Notes: a model not told the origin generated them from the letters alone. Counted from the first letter of the stretch, positions 1 through 12,810 are shown. The stretch: DNA of 64,000 nucleotides from Gonapodya sp. JEL0774 (GCA_027604505.1 JADIIX010000011.1:62001-126000), one strand, 5' to 3'. Made by a program: numbers and translations.

Positions 1-17
1 ACGCGTAAATTGCCGCT

Positions 18-3000
18 ATGGAATTCCGATGGACAGCTCCCGATGTCCATACAGGACCGATCCTCTGTGTTGCTTTCAACCCTCTGCGTAGAGAGCTGCA
101 CACAGGCGGTCAAGGTGTGAATCCCACTCTCTTCACATACGTAGCGGTCTCTCTGAATAATCGCTCTTCACCCTGAATCCCACGATCGTCAAGACACTCG
201 GTTGAGAACATTCGATTTCGAGAGTGGAAAGCTGTTACACACCGCAAATGAGCATACTGGATGGATTACCGCGCTTGTATTCTGCCAAGATCTACGTGTT
301 CTTATTAGTGGCTCGGTAGACGGACTCATTTGCGTGTGGGGTGGTGGTGGGAAGCTGTTGAGTGAATTAGAACATCAGACCAATGGGGACTCTCAATGTC
401 TAACCGTATTCGTCCCATCAGTTTGCAAAAGATCGACACAAACTCTCCTATTTTTAGCATGGCGTTTTCGGCCCGCCGTCAGCACCTCATGATTGGTTTC
501 AGGGAGGGCAGAATCCACATGTATCAAGCAACTTCTCCGGACGATGCTCGTGCGACTGCGGACGGTATAGATGTTCTGGAAATTTGGTTCAGCGAAGAAA
601 CAGCGCACTGTGACGTTGTGTCCTGTCTCGTCACGCTTGAGGGCAGATTCTACTCTGGAGGTTTCGATGGCAAACTCATTATTTATGATACGCCATCTCA
701 CTCAAACGCGCTCACGCAATCGCCACCTCCTCAAAAGAAAATGCAATCTGGGCATTCTCTTCATTATCCTTCTCAGACGCAGATGAGGGTACTTCACATA
801 GTCTCGAATGCGCATGATGCAGGCATCACTCATATGTCGGTCTCGCTAGATGCCGAAACCACTTGGTTGATCACAGGCTCTTTTGATAAGTCCGTCAAAC
901 TATTCTCTCCGGATGGAAATCTGCTGATGAGATTCGACGGGATGAATACCACGGTTACCGGTTGTTGTTATGTTAGAGCTACTGGAACAGTGTGGTGTGC
1001 TGGAGACAGTCCGTTTCCTTTGGTGTTCGAGGCGCGATCAGGTGTTAATGTTACGGATTTTGTTCAAGGACCGCACGATCCCAAGATTCTGGAAATGGCG
1101 GGCGTCGTGGGATCTGGACAAGGGCCTGGATCTAGACTCAGCTCAGCACGCTTAAATGGACAGTCGTCGGCAACTTCCCGCTCATCAAACAGTGTCGGTT
1201 CAGGTCTTGGATTCAAGCGTCTGCTTTATGTTGAGGAAGGCGCGTGTATCGTAGGAACCGCCGGGCGAAGGTTGATTTTATGGAGATTCAACCCTGCTAG
1301 TAGTGTGAGCACACTCATTGCCGCAGATGCACCGGTTGAAGCAGTCACTTATAGTATGTGATTGTGAACTTGTGCTACTGTCAAAATTCCATGCTAATGG
1401 ACACGAACCACATTTCAGCTGCAAAAGAACCACTACTTATATTTTCCGCCGGAGGAGACTCAGTGGTGAGAAAGTGGGAGAGACTACAACTCAATGCTTT
1501 CCTTTACGCCCAGGAGCCACTCACATTGCCTCGCGAACTAGTAGTTCAAGACAGTGGAAAAGACCTCGGCTCGTATTTTGCAACGTCGTCTGAAGTGAAT
1601 GAAGATTTCGCAAAGGCTTCTTCAAAAGGTTCTCGACGAAGTGGTTTGACGCGCAGGCGGCGAAAACACAGCTTGCTGGTCGGTGGATCCCCACCGTTGA
1701 CGAACCTCGGTCATGAGAAGCATCAGCATTCAGAACAATCTAAAACGGATTATTTGTTCAACACTCACGGATGGGCGCGTGCTGCGGCCCGGAAGCAGCA
1801 CCCCACCTGTCTGACAATTCTGTACTATGAACAGATGGACATTCTGGTCGCTGGTTACGAGAACGGCAGGGTCGTTGTCTATGGCTATAGTGATGACAAT
1901 TTGACACGAAGCTCTATTGCTTCTGAAATGGTCGACCGCGGACAAGCATTATTATCTCAGAGTTCAAGGAGTGGCTCAGCCGATATTTTACGTCCTCCCA
2001 GTGGTCGAGATGGTGTGACTAATCGTGTTTCTGGACTTACTTCCCGGTATTTTCTCCAAGATCACAACGATTCGGTGACCGGGATCGTATGCGCCACCTA
2101 CGCGGGGGGTCATTGGCTGGTAAGTGTGAATGCCTGATCGAGCTTGTATTTGCGAAATCGAAGTTCTATGTATTACCCAGCTCACGGTGGGATTCGATCG
2201 ACGAATCATAATCACGAACCTCCAAAACGGTCGAATGAAAGAAGGAATCATTGATGCGGCCGATGGAGAAATCCTCGGGATGGACTTCTGCCCGGAAAGA
2301 AATGAATTTGCGTATTGCAGCTCAGATAAAAATTGCTATCTACGCGCATTTAGCAATGCAAGCAAGGACATGTCACTTCGAGGTAAACTCTCGTTTGTTC
2401 CAATGTGGCGGCGAATGAAACTGATGAATCTCGACATTGCATTCCAGCCGTGATGCAGGGTCATGATGGTGAGGTCACATCTGTAAAATGGAATGCACAG
2501 CGACGGATCTGGGTCACATGCTCTGACGACCGCACAGTCCGCTTGTGGCCGGAAGATGGTATTCCATGCCTCAAAGTGATGACCAGTGATGCTCCATGCA
2601 AGTCATTGGCATGCGATGTAAGTTTGGCGGCGTGATTTGTCACCTTGATACTCAACTGTCTGCTCCGGCAGCTTTTGAATGGATGCATCCTTGTCGGTTG
2701 CTCCGACTATCTGATCAGAGTGTTCGATCCAGAAAAATTGCCCGAGGTCGTGCAAGTTTTATCCGGACACTCTGATGAAGTCCGTGACATTGTTCATTTG
2801 GTATCACGCGGTCAGTATATTTCTGCAAGCTGGGATGGCACTTTGCGTGGTGAGGCGATCCTCCCTTCAGCATTGTTGAATGTCGCTTATATATGCTGTC
2901 CACCCTGCGGTCTCAGTTTGGAACTCATATTCTAAAAAGATCGCAAGAACCAATCTTGTTCCTGTCGCAGCAGCCGAGGGTAAACAAAAAGAAGCACCAG

Positions 3001-3134
3001 AAGAATTAGACAGGAGATCGCCAACTCGAATGGGCACTGGAAAGAAAAATGCAGAGACGGAAAGTGTGAGTGGTGGGATTCCCCCGACAACGTTGGTGAT
3101 ACAACTTGTTCCAACAGAGGCCCCCCCTTTATGA
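18..3134 (+). CDS. Large WD40-repeat protein, function unknown
   Basis: A multi-exon gene encoding a protein made almost entirely of WD40 repeats. The repeats read clearly in successive exons: the N-terminus at 18, ISGSVDGLICVW near 310-345, WLITGSFDKSVKLF near 865-905, VTCSDDRTVRLW near 2510-2550 and YISASWDGTLRVW near 2815-2925. That is enough for at least two beta-propellers. The ATG at 18 has an in-frame TAA just upstream (6-8), so it is a credible start, although an earlier exon beyond the left edge cannot be excluded. The last junction (donor after 2849, acceptor before the TTTGGAAC exon) completes the final WD repeat. The tail after it is short and polar, ending at TGA 3132-3134. No catalytic domain is visible, so a scaffold role is inferred from the fold. 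The gene converges on the ABC transporter, with about 92 nt between stop codons. Confidence 0.8.
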
Positions 3135-3226
3135 TCATAGATGGAGCAAATGCGATTACAAAGTGAACTTCTTGCGACAATTGCTAATTTATCTAAACCG
3201 ACGAGACAACAATAGCATTATATCCG

Positions 3227-6200
3227 TTAAGCATGTTTTTTCGGTTCAAGATTCCCTCGGATATCCTCATCAACTACAGTCCCTTGTTCTTTGGCAATTT
3301 CCGTTTCTTTCAGTTGTTGAGTCCACAGGTCATGATATAATCCATTCTTTGCCAGGAGCTCATTGTGCGTTCCCTGTTCCACAATGCCTCCATCCTTCAA
3401 CACGATTACTTTGTCCACCCCCACGATGGTGGACAAACGATGTGCAATGATCAGCGTTGTGCGATTTTCGGTGAGGTTCCGGATTGCATCTTGAATGAGA
3501 CGCTCCGTGACAGTGTCGAGTGCACTCTGAAACAAACCACACAACATTATCGTTCCCGAGGATGAAATCCAAGCCTCTCGGAAACTGTTCCGGCATTTGG
3601 CTGCTCACCGTTGCCTCGTCCAATAAAAGAATCCGCGGATTCTTCAGCACTGTGCGCGCGATGGCTACTCGCTGTTTCTCCCCTCCACTCAACCTACCGC
3701 ATGACCAGAAATATGTAGGAAATCTAACACGAGTTCAATCAGTTGAGATCTTTAATTCACCTTAAACCCCGCTCTCCGACTTTTGTGGAGTATCCTTATG
3801 GGTGTCAGAGGGCTCCCGGTTCAGCACATTACATAAATAAGTCATCACAGACGCGACTTACCATCCTTGAAAGTTAAAATGCGTTCGTGAATCTGCCCAA
3901 CTTTCGCAGCTTCCTCGACCTCTTCGTCTGTTGCGTTCACTTTTGCATACTTTATATTATTTTTGACCGTGTCGTTGAATAACACGGTGTCCTTTGTAAT
4001 GCACAGAATTCGTGAGCGCAGCCATGTGGACCGACTTGCACTGAACCAGTCAACGCACCTGAGGAACCACCCCAATATGCTTCCTCAAACTCTGCTGAGT
4101 AACACTACGAATATCTTTCCCATCGATCGTTATGCGTCCTGCCTTAACATCGTAAAATCTGAACAAGAGGCGCATGATGGTGCTTTTCCCGGAACCTGAG
4201 GGTCCGACAAGCGCCACAGATTTCCCAGGAGGAATTTCGAACGATATATCCTTGATTGCCGCTTGCTTTGGGTCATATTCAAAGGACACGTGGTCTGAGA
4301 CAAACAAGATGAGCCTTCCAGATTTTCAGAGAAAAATCTCCTTGTACTCACCAAATACAACATGACCATTTTCAAGAACCAGTTCCGTCGCATCTGGAGC
4401 ATCGCGGACGGCGGCGCTCTCTTCGAACAAGTCAAGCATTTTCTCCATGTCGACGAAGTTCTGTTGGATCATGCGGTAGTATGTTCCAAACCAATTGCTG
4501 TTGACGTCTTGTGAGCTTGCCGACACCCATGCAGATGTACATCGATCTGAACACTCACAGAGGACCGTACAACTGTGTTATATAGGTGAGGAACATCACG
4601 AAATCTCCCACAGTCAACATGCCATCCACAACTTCCCTAGCCTGCAAAAAAAATGAGATGAGCTCCACATCATGCCACACAATCAGTAGCTTCCTCCCAC
4701 TCACACAGAGCAAGCACCCCGCTAGCAATCCGAGAGTAATAATCGCATTCTGTGATGTATTCAGTACCGTGAGCGAGGCAGACGACTTCCAGTCCGCCGC
4801 TTGATACGCCACGATTGCTTTTTCGTACTCATTCACTTCATAGGCCTCCAGGAGGAATTGTTCATTAGCGTTGCAACATTTTAGACTTGAATCGTTATTC
4901 AAATGCTTCGTACCTCGTTACCATAGTATTTAACCGTCTCGAAATTGAGAAGCGAATCCACGGATCTGGTTCTCGTCGCATTATCCAAGTCAATCATCTC
5001 CCTTCTGAATGAGGTCCTCCACTCCGTAATGATAACAGTGAAGACGATATACAGCTGCCGGAGGGTAGAGGTGGTATGAGTAACACGACCACGAAGTTGT
5101 GTATCGGTATTCCAATTGATCTGCTACAGAAACTCACCGACATTGTCAGGAATACAACGAGCGCGATGCTCCAGTCAAAGGCGACAAGGAACACACCACA
5201 TGCAATGATAATGTCCGCAAAAACTAACGTGAAAGAGGGAAATAGGTACTTTCAGGCTGTTGTGGACTACTTGTCAAATCGTAGCCATCTGACTCACCGG
5301 GGAATATGTTGAACAAAATGTAGCTCAGGAGCGAAACAATACTATTCGTCCCACGGTCCACGATCTGTCCGGCAAGAAACCATCTTTGTGATGCCGCCTA
5401 CCCATTAACAAACTGTTGCGAACCCACCCTCAGTACTTCTCCTGTCTTTCTTTGCAAGTGCCACTGCAAACTCAGGCTGTGTAGGTGTGCAAAGAGATCC
5501 TAATCGCCAGAAGAGGAGGATCGATGAAATTTCGCGCTCAGTGGGCCTCTGTGTTGGTAGGACTCACCACGGACACAACTCTTGTCGAATACTGTCCTAT
5601 GGAGATCCAGGCGAGTGATTGAACGGATGAGAGAAGGCCCACGCCGCCTTGGAGGAAGCCTAGATCCAAGAGAGATGATTACACAGATTGAAGGGTTCGA
5701 CAACGGGGATTGGCGTGCGTTGGTGCGATGAAAACAAGGGTAAGGAGCAGGAAATAGTTCGGTGGAAAAGCCGGGTAGGTTAAAAGGAGACACACAACAT
5801 ACGGTAGAAGACGAAAAGGAAAATGTTGCCCCATGTGAAGCCCTGGAAACGGCGAGGCAAGTAATTGGAGGGAGCTTCATGGTTCGGGCGACCAATGAAC
5901 AAGAACATCACCCACCGGAGAATCTTTCACTGCCGCTAACTGATCGATTACAATCTTGTATTGCAGCACCACAAGCACATTCACGATCCGTCCAATGATA
6001 AGGATTGTGAAACAAAACACGACCAACAGTTGAAGCTTTACACTCTTTGTCGGCCACACATAAGGGAGCAGAGTATACATCTTCTCCCAAAAGTAGTCGA
6101 AGGTGCTCGTGTCATCCGTGGCGGATTCTGGGGTGGAAGCGGATGGATGCCCCTCTTCAATGGTTGAAGGGTTGCTTTGGCGATACAGGCTTACGCAGTA

Positions 6201-7097
6201 GGAGATGGCGACGATAGCGAGAAGTGTGATTTCGAATAGAAAACGTGCAGCGAAGAGCGTAATGTAAAGATAGTTTGGCTGAGCGCCTAGTGTTTGAAAA
6301 TTGGGGTTTAAGAAGCGAGTACGTTCGCCCACAACAGATGGGAAGAAGCCCACCAAAGTACGCTCACCATCACTAGGGGAAGAAATGAGAACTGCCCACT
6401 GATATGCGACAACTGTGTCCGCAAGCGTCGCCAGGAGCCAGAATCCAGGCACAATGCTCCATCGGTCCTCGAGGTCTGTCCAGGCACCGGCCAATTCGGA
6501 TGAACGAGATGAATGTGGGGTCGAAGGTGAGATTCCTTGTTTAGAACCATCATTGGTAGAGGTTCCATTGCCGTTGATTGCCCGTTGGCTCCCAAGGGAG
6601 CCTGCTGCCGAAGCTGCCGAAGCGGCAGCGGCAGCAGCTGCAGTCCGTAACGCTTTCCTTTTACGTCTGCGAGCACTGCTTTCAACGTATAGTATAGCTG
6701 ATATTGTGAGCCATGCGGCAAGTGCAAGAAGGCTCCCAGCAAGGAGGTGAGGAGATCCGAGGAAACCACGCCGATTCAAGTGCGTGAGGGCCTCAAGGAG
6801 CACTAATAGCACGACAATGGCATTGAATGAAATGATAATACTAGAGGCTTGGGTGACAGAGAGGTAGGTGACGGGAGATTGAGGGCGTGCACGAAACGAC
6901 GTCCCATCATTTGGATCCTCGGGAAGTCGTATCCTGCGTGGGCGAACAGAGACGTAGCGAAAAGAGCCGGCAACAATGAGGTAGAAAACTAAAACGGCAG
7001 GAAGGACCAGACCGATGAAGCAGGAGGAGAAAAGCGGCGGTTGAAAAATAGGACCAGAGCAGGACATTTCCCAAGGTGGAGTGCCAGAACGAGACAA
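3227..7097 (-). CDS. HMT1/ABCB6-type half ABC transporter
   Basis: Half-size ABC exporter with an extra N-terminal hydrophobic domain, as in vacuolar HMT1 and ABCB6. The first exon (7097 down to about 5877) carries several membrane spans, then [17 protein letters not shown] and the start of the core membrane domain, a hallmark of this subfamily that mitochondrial ATM1 lacks. The core follows in short exons: [14 protein letters not shown] near 4470, Walker [10 protein letters not shown] near 4185-4210, Q-loop GVVPQ near 4060, [17 protein letters not shown] near 3960, signature [12 protein letters not shown] near 3655-3692, Walker B ILLLDEAT near 3615, and H-loop IIAHRLS near 3440. A second ATG at 7067 is possible. 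Substrates in the family are phytochelatin, glutathione or heme-like conjugates at acidic organelles, which is inference here. It is divergent from COX19. Confidence 0.87.
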
Positions 7098-7507
7098 GTG
7101 TTGATGGCTTATGAGGAGCTGAAACGCTCTGCAAAGTATCCAATGTCAAGGAGCCTCGAGCTTGCAGTCCCAAGTCACTGACGCTGACGCAAGTCAACCC
7201 GATACTGCACTTTGGTGGTATGCAATTTCCCAACGCGCAAATGGGATTGTCAAAAGACCAGTCAATGTGAGAAGTTTACTAAGCGAAGTTGAACTCCTTC
7301 CAATTGGTGCTATGTCCCTGAGAGTAGTGGGAACACGAAGTTGTTCGGGAGGAGCGTGGGGGGCATATTTCATATATCATTGGCACCACACCCCCAAGAC
7401 TGCGGTCATTCCTGGGCACCTTCCTGGGGGCATTCCCGGCATATGAGTCAAAAATCTAACCCCGCTGCATAACTGACGGGCGGGGATTGCGCTTTCAAAC
7501 TTTTACA
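7098..7507. promoter_or_regulatory. Shared upstream region of ABC transporter and COX19
   Basis: A 410-nt stretch between two divergent starts, so it must hold both promoters. I see no TATA box or recognisable factor site. The part next to COX19 (about 7365-7445) is rich in short CATTCC/GGGCA motifs. No ORF with coding character is present. Confidence 0.4.
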
Positions 7508-8054
7508 ATGTCATTTGGAGCACCACCTTCCACCTACGCTTCCCCTGTGGCACCCGACCTCGGCAGCTTCCCTCTGGACCGTGAAGGTACCTGCCGTTTC
7601 TTGCTTACCTGACAAACCTTGATCCACCCTCTCTCTCAAAGGCACCTGCACACACCTGATGAAGCAGTACATGATATGCCTGCAGAAAAATGGCAGGGAG
7701 GGAATGGCGTGTCGCGGGATCACAAAAGCTTACTTGCAATGCCGGATGGAAAAGTGCGTACAAAACCACTATGCGGAGCGTTACTTTGGAGGCTTGGAAG
7801 ACTTGTGTGGCTCGGAATGTGGATGTACCACCGTTCCTTCACGGGGCCTCGCTCAACAGAGATGGGCATGCCCTGGAAGATTCAATTTTCAATGCACAAT
7901 CAGTGACTAATCTCACACTCATTACACATCCTCATCACAATACGTCCTGCTGCCGGTATCCCGTTTATTTAGTGGTCTGATGCGAAAAGACGACCTCAAA
8001 GCGCTGGGATTTTGGGACGAGAACAACGGTGGCGCTACACGAAGTCAGTCATAG
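7508..8054 (+). CDS. COX19: Cox19, twin CX9C copper-related assembly factor
   Basis: A 90-residue protein rebuilt from three exons: 7508-7586, 7642-7753 and 7973-8054. It begins with the family's GSFPLD signature and then has two CX9C helices (C-THLMKQYMI-C and C-RGITKAYLQ-C), followed by CRMEN-GLMRKDDLKALGFW, the conserved Cox19 tail. The tail exon is found only by splicing over a 219-nt intron (7754-7972), because reading straight through gives an unrelated C-terminus. Cox19 is an intermembrane-space protein oxidised by Mia40 and needed for copper delivery to cytochrome c oxidase (family knowledge). Length matches the family (about 90-100 aa). All splice sites are GT-AG and the joined CDS is a multiple of three. 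Confidence 0.93.
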
Positions 8055-8338
8055 TGGTTGAATTTGGTGTCATCCTTTGCAGGTTATCGGAATTGACATT
8101 CATTCGGGTCTGCCTTGAGGCCGTCATTCTGCTGATTGATAACACTCTGATTTCACCATTATTTATCAAAGCACCCACACATTAGAGCTTCTTGTAAATC
8201 TACTCACACGAATTACACCAGATACGAGCTCATATGCTTTGAGTATGACCCCTCCTTGTATTGTACATAGAGGTTTGGCAGAACTTCCCCACAAACGGCA
8301 CTCGAGTGCGAAAACATACAACTAACTCAATCCATACT

Positions 8339-10464
8339 ATGTCCACCGCCATACCCGGCATCCGGCCTCGGGTGTTCCTCGAAGTTGAGATAGAGGGAAG
8401 AAAATGTTCGTTCAACTCTTCTTGAGGACCTGCATTAGTGGGACCAGCTACCGTTGTTGGGAAGAAGCTGCATCCCATTGAATGAACGACTGCAGTGCAG
8501 GCATCGCCATCTTCATTGTTGATCGATGAACTTGTCTCTCATTTGCCTTTTGGTCGATTGTACGAAACTGTAACCTCTTCTTGTCTCTCGCAATTCTCGG
8601 TTCAGTGGGAAGGTGAGACGCCAACCTACACGCATGCATCCCTCAGTGCAGCTCTCAGCAATTAAGGTATTTTCTACCCCAGAATCGTGATTGAGCTGTT
8701 TAACGACGAAGTACCGCGGACATGCGAAAACTTTCGGTGAGCAGATCGCGGACCCCACAATTCGGTCTGTGAGCCCGAGATTTAATGTTATTAATTTTTG
8801 ACAGAGCTCTGTGTACGGGCGAAAAGGGCCGCTCGCGAGCCTCTGGTGCCCCGCTTCACTACAAAAACTCTCGACTACACAGGATCATCAAGGGATTTAT
8901 GGTGGGTTGTTCGACATTCCAACGCAGTCTCAACCTTGTTTCATTCTGATTACTCCCGCCCTTTCTCCAACCGATTTATGTGGACAATAGATCCAGGGCG
9001 GTGATTTTACTCGGGGGGACGGACGCGGGGGCGAGTCGATTTATGGAGGCACAATGGAGGACGAAAGCCTCAAGAGAAAGCATACCAAGGAGGGTTTGCT
9101 TTCTATGGCTAACCGAGGTGATAATGGCGTTGGTAGTCCTCATTGTTGGTTCAGTCCCCATTCTAAAACCCGCAATCTCTGCTCCATCGCGAACGTTAAC
9201 CCTCAATACGTAGGACCCAACACTGCCACCTCACAATTTTTCATCACAACTCGTCCCACTCCTCATTTGGACGGCAAACACGTGGTTTTTGGGCAAGTCG
9301 TATCGGGATATGAAGTCGTGGAAGAATTGGAGAAGGTACAAGTGGACGAAAAGGATAAGCCCCTCAAGGATGTAAGAATTGTAAACTGCGGAGAATTGGA
9401 ACTAAGGTTGCCAAAGGGGATGACAAGTATGTTTATCGGGGCTCGAATTCCGGTTTGATGCGGACCCACATCTTCTGAGTGCACCCCTTTTGTCAATCCC
9501 CGTTACAAACTCTAAAGTTGAAGAGTTTCAGAAACGCCTAAACGCCAAGAAAGCTCCCACTGCCGCCCCCGCTCCATCTTCAAAATCCTCCAAACGCAAG
9601 AAGAGGGAAGACACCGCGGAAGACTCGAGTGAGGAGGATTCGGAAGATTCAGAAGACGATTCGAGTGACGATGAAAAAAAGAGTCGCAGCAGAAAGGAAC
9701 CGTCAAAGGTGGACAAGGATAGCCAAAGCAGTCGCAAGGAAAAGAAACATTCGAGTGGGAGTAAAAGCAAAAGTGCGGAGAAGGTATCAAAACGGAAAAA
9801 GAAGGACTCCCGCTCGGAATCAGATGGCGAGGTGGAAGAGGGTTCTCTGTCGCGAACGCAATCGGAGCAGAACTGGCGCGGCCCTGTGGAAGACCGTACC
9901 ATGTACAATCCTTATGAGGACTCTTTGAGAGACAGAGCACTTTCGGTACCCTCGCTTCCCGATAAGGAACAAGTGGACTCGAAGGGGCGAAAGATTAAAG
10001 GGCGAGGATGGGCGCGGGCTGATGGGGGAAGAGGCGGTTGGAACCCGAACGCAAATTCCCGGCGATATGAAGAGCCTCACCGACAACCAAACGGCGGAGG
10101 CGTTTGGAGGGGCTCTGGTTGGAGACCCCCCGGGTCAAGCGGTAGGGTTGATGGGCCTGACAAGGGTATGCGATTCGTCCGGAGCGAGTTTGGAGAGAGA
10201 GTCAATGTTGCAATTAGCAGCAACATTTCCTTGGTGGAAAGAGAGCACGGTCCCAACACTCGAAGACGAGAAAGCGTTGATGATCACCACCGAGATAATG
10301 AAAGGCGTACAGAAAATAGACGTGATTTGAAGGCGGATGACGGAAACCGGAGCAGGCGCATTGATCCCAACGGAGATGCAGATTCTGTAGAAAGGAGGGG
10401 ATCATCTCCTGACAGGCGAGACAGGCCGGGGCGCGAGAGACTGCATTCCCAGGGTAGTCTCTAA
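8339..10464 (+). CDS. SR-type nuclear cyclophilin (PPIG/NKTR-like)
   Basis: Peptidyl-prolyl cis-trans isomerase with a long charged tail, rebuilt from seven exons: 8339-8405, 8606-8612, 8683-8736, 8805-8901, 8991-9117, 9214-9426 and 9518-10464, giving 503 aa. Residues 1 to about 180 are a cyclophilin domain with [39 protein letters not shown] and [12 protein letters not shown], so the catalytic Arg, Phe and Gln are present. His replaces the usual Trp, as in other SR-cyclophilins. The C-terminal half is rich in SK, ED, RD and RG segments plus a GRKIKGRG motif typical of splicing-associated cyclophilins. Exon 2 is only 7 nt (see findings). Likely a nuclear spliceosome-associated foldase. The stop lies 36 nt from that of the convergent WW gene. 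Confidence 0.9.
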
Positions 10465-10500
10465 TGATTGTACGTTCTCTAATTACATAAACATGAGGCT

Positions 10501-12581
10501 TTATTCCTCCTCCCCTTCCTCAAAGAGATCTTCTTTTGGTGCATCTGTGGGAGTGAACTGTTGCTGAAGATTTGACAGCTGTAGTCGACGGGCCGCCGCA
10601 GTTTCTGAAAGCACCACAACAAGTTCAATATGACAAGCAAGCATGTGACGCAGCTACCATTCGTTTTGACTAACCTTTCGGTCCTTTAATCTTCCGGGTT
10701 CCTTTTGTAATAGGGGTGGCGAGCGATGTGACAGCCTTAGGGGGAGCACCGGGTTTGCCACTTCCGGCGTCTGCCGATTCTGCCGTGAAGTACAGCATCT
10801 TGTCGCTTAAAAAATCAGGGGACAGGGCTAATCAGCCAAATTGGCTGATTTCGAAAAGGTGAGGACCACAAACCCACGCAAAAGTCAGGTCCTCTGTGTG
10901 CATCTTCTGCTTCTCCTTGATCTTGATTCGGACGGTCTTGGAGTTCGCAGCTGATTTGCTGATTTGCTTGACCCACTGTTTATGCATTGACGTTAAGCGG
11001 GATCTTAGATGTGACGGCGGATACCCTCTTCACTCACTCCGGGAATCTTATACTCCCCGGTGTCCTCCATATTCTTTTTGGCATCTGCCATGGATGAAGT
11101 AGCCATTTGAAGAGTTTGATTCTGTCTTTTCTCTTGCTCAAGACGCTGTTTAAGAGCTGCCAGTTCTGCTTCCTGTGTAGAAGCAGGGGTCTCTGTCTCC
11201 AAGTACGACTTCGCCAGCTTTTCTTCATCCTCTCCTTCATCCTCTTCCTCAGCCTCCCCTTCATCCTCTTCCGCAACTTCAATCACAGGCGCCTCACTGG
11301 GCTTACTGAAAGGACTGGATTCTCTAATCTGTTTTGCCACGGAAGCTTCCTCCTTGGACCCTCGCCTTGCAACAATTCCAAGAACATCGTGCTGTAGCTG
11401 GAAGACAAGGGTCTCAAGCTTCTTTCTCTCTTCGGCTTCCCTATGGAGCTGCGCTTTCACGGCTTCTAATTCCTCGTGTGCGTGCTTGTTCTCCTCCTGA
11501 ACGGCATGAGCCTCTTCTTCGAGCCTGGCATTGATCTTGGCAAGTTCAGCAATTTTGTTTTCGATAGCAGGTTCAGCAGGTTCAGATTCTGTGACTGAGA
11601 GCTCTGACTCGGAAGGCGGCGATTCTGTTTCGGGCACTTCTTGGACTTTTGTCTGATTTTCGTTCGGAATCTGTACCTCGGGCACGGCAGTAGCTGGGGA
11701 TACCTCTTCTTCAATCTCGCTCTCTGCGATTTGAGGTTCCTCAGTGACTTTCGGGGCAACATCATTCAACTGCGCTGGAGGCTCTTTCACCAGTTGCATG
11801 GCCTCAGTCTCCGGTTCGTTCTGATCGGCAGGTTTCTCATTAAGGAGCTGCTGCACCGCATTTTCCATCTCCTGAGGGGCAGAAAGCTTAGCTGCAGCAA
11901 TTACTTCGCTGTCGATAACTGGTTGCTGCTGGTTTGAGACTGTTGCCCTCCTCGATGCATTCTGGCTTGCAGCCGTAGCTAGTTCCTTCATCTGGACAGG
12001 AGTGAAGTGAATGTGCATTACAGAATCATATCCACACAAAGTACATCGAATACAAACCATTGCTGCGGGTTTGAGCTCCCCAGTTAGGTGCCGCTTGAGA
12101 GCAATGACGTACTGTTGAACAGACGGGTTCCAAGGGGGCTCACGGTATGTTGTCTGAGTGGTGTGGCTGGCAAGGAAGATCCGTCAATAACGATAAGAAA
12201 TTCACCAATGCCGGATCGAATGAGACGTACTCGATGTAGTACACCTCATCGACGTGGTCTTTATCCACCGCCTCCTCCCAACCGTAGGGCAGCACTCCAG
12301 GTTTGATTTTCGTGATGTCGTGCTCACGAACCAATTTCGACCGAGGGTCAACCCAGGTGACAGTCTTGGTAGATTGGCTAGTAAAGAACGACCGTGAGAC
12401 AATGATGCACCATCGGGGCTTGCGGTCGGCCTCTGACGGACTCTCACTCAACGTAGAAGTCCCTACCAGCTGGCGTCTTCCCTGCAAGCCATCCAGCCGG
12501 CAAAGGTCCAAGTACCTCCTCGGTCTCGATGACAGAGTTGATGGCGCGATGGGTCTGGTGGCGCTGAACGGGGCTCATCAT
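10501..12581 (-). CDS. Tandem WW-domain coiled-coil protein
   Basis: A 584-residue protein from six exons (minus strand: 12448-12581, 12206-12377, 11038-12153, 10878-10975, 10675-10805, 10501-10604). WW1 (about residues 28-57) runs from LGPLPAGW to TKTVTWVDPR. WW2 (about 70-105) runs from LPYGWEEAVDKDHVDEVYY to TTYREPPW. A CxxC pair (IRCTLCG) follows, then about 300 acidic residues with a predicted coiled coil near 11400-11600, and a basic stretch SKTVRIKIKEKQK. The two-WW N-terminus recalls KIBRA/WWC proteins, but I see no C2 domain, so orthology is not claimed. WW domains bind proline-rich ligands, suggesting a scaffold. The start is the first ATG after in-frame stops upstream. All phases agree. 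Confidence 0.78.
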
Positions 12582-12810
12582 CGTAGCGGCGTCGCCCGAG
12601 GGGGATTATCAGTGTTATCTCTACTGTCACAAACAAGCAGTAGGTTGAAATTGGCGAATTCGGGATCTGCGCTGGAAACAGGGGTGGCGCTGTGAAACTG
12701 TCGGAAAAATTCTTCGGTTGTTTCGGGCTTGGCTCTCATCATACGACCAAAGCCCCGATGACTTCCATGCGAAACTCCAGGCACTAGGCACTAGGCACCT
12801 GTTGACATTA

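Noticed and set aside
10501-10987. Separate small minus-strand gene starting at 10987 (MHKQWVKQISK)
   Set aside because: A GTGAGT donor after 11038 and a CAG acceptor at 10976-10978 join it in frame to the WW gene, and the combined CDS is a multiple of three.
12578-12784. Upstream minus-strand frame (MRAKPETTEEFFRQF) as a first exon of the WW gene
   Set aside because: It reads like protein, but no donor in the required phase connects it to the WW exon, and stops intervene.
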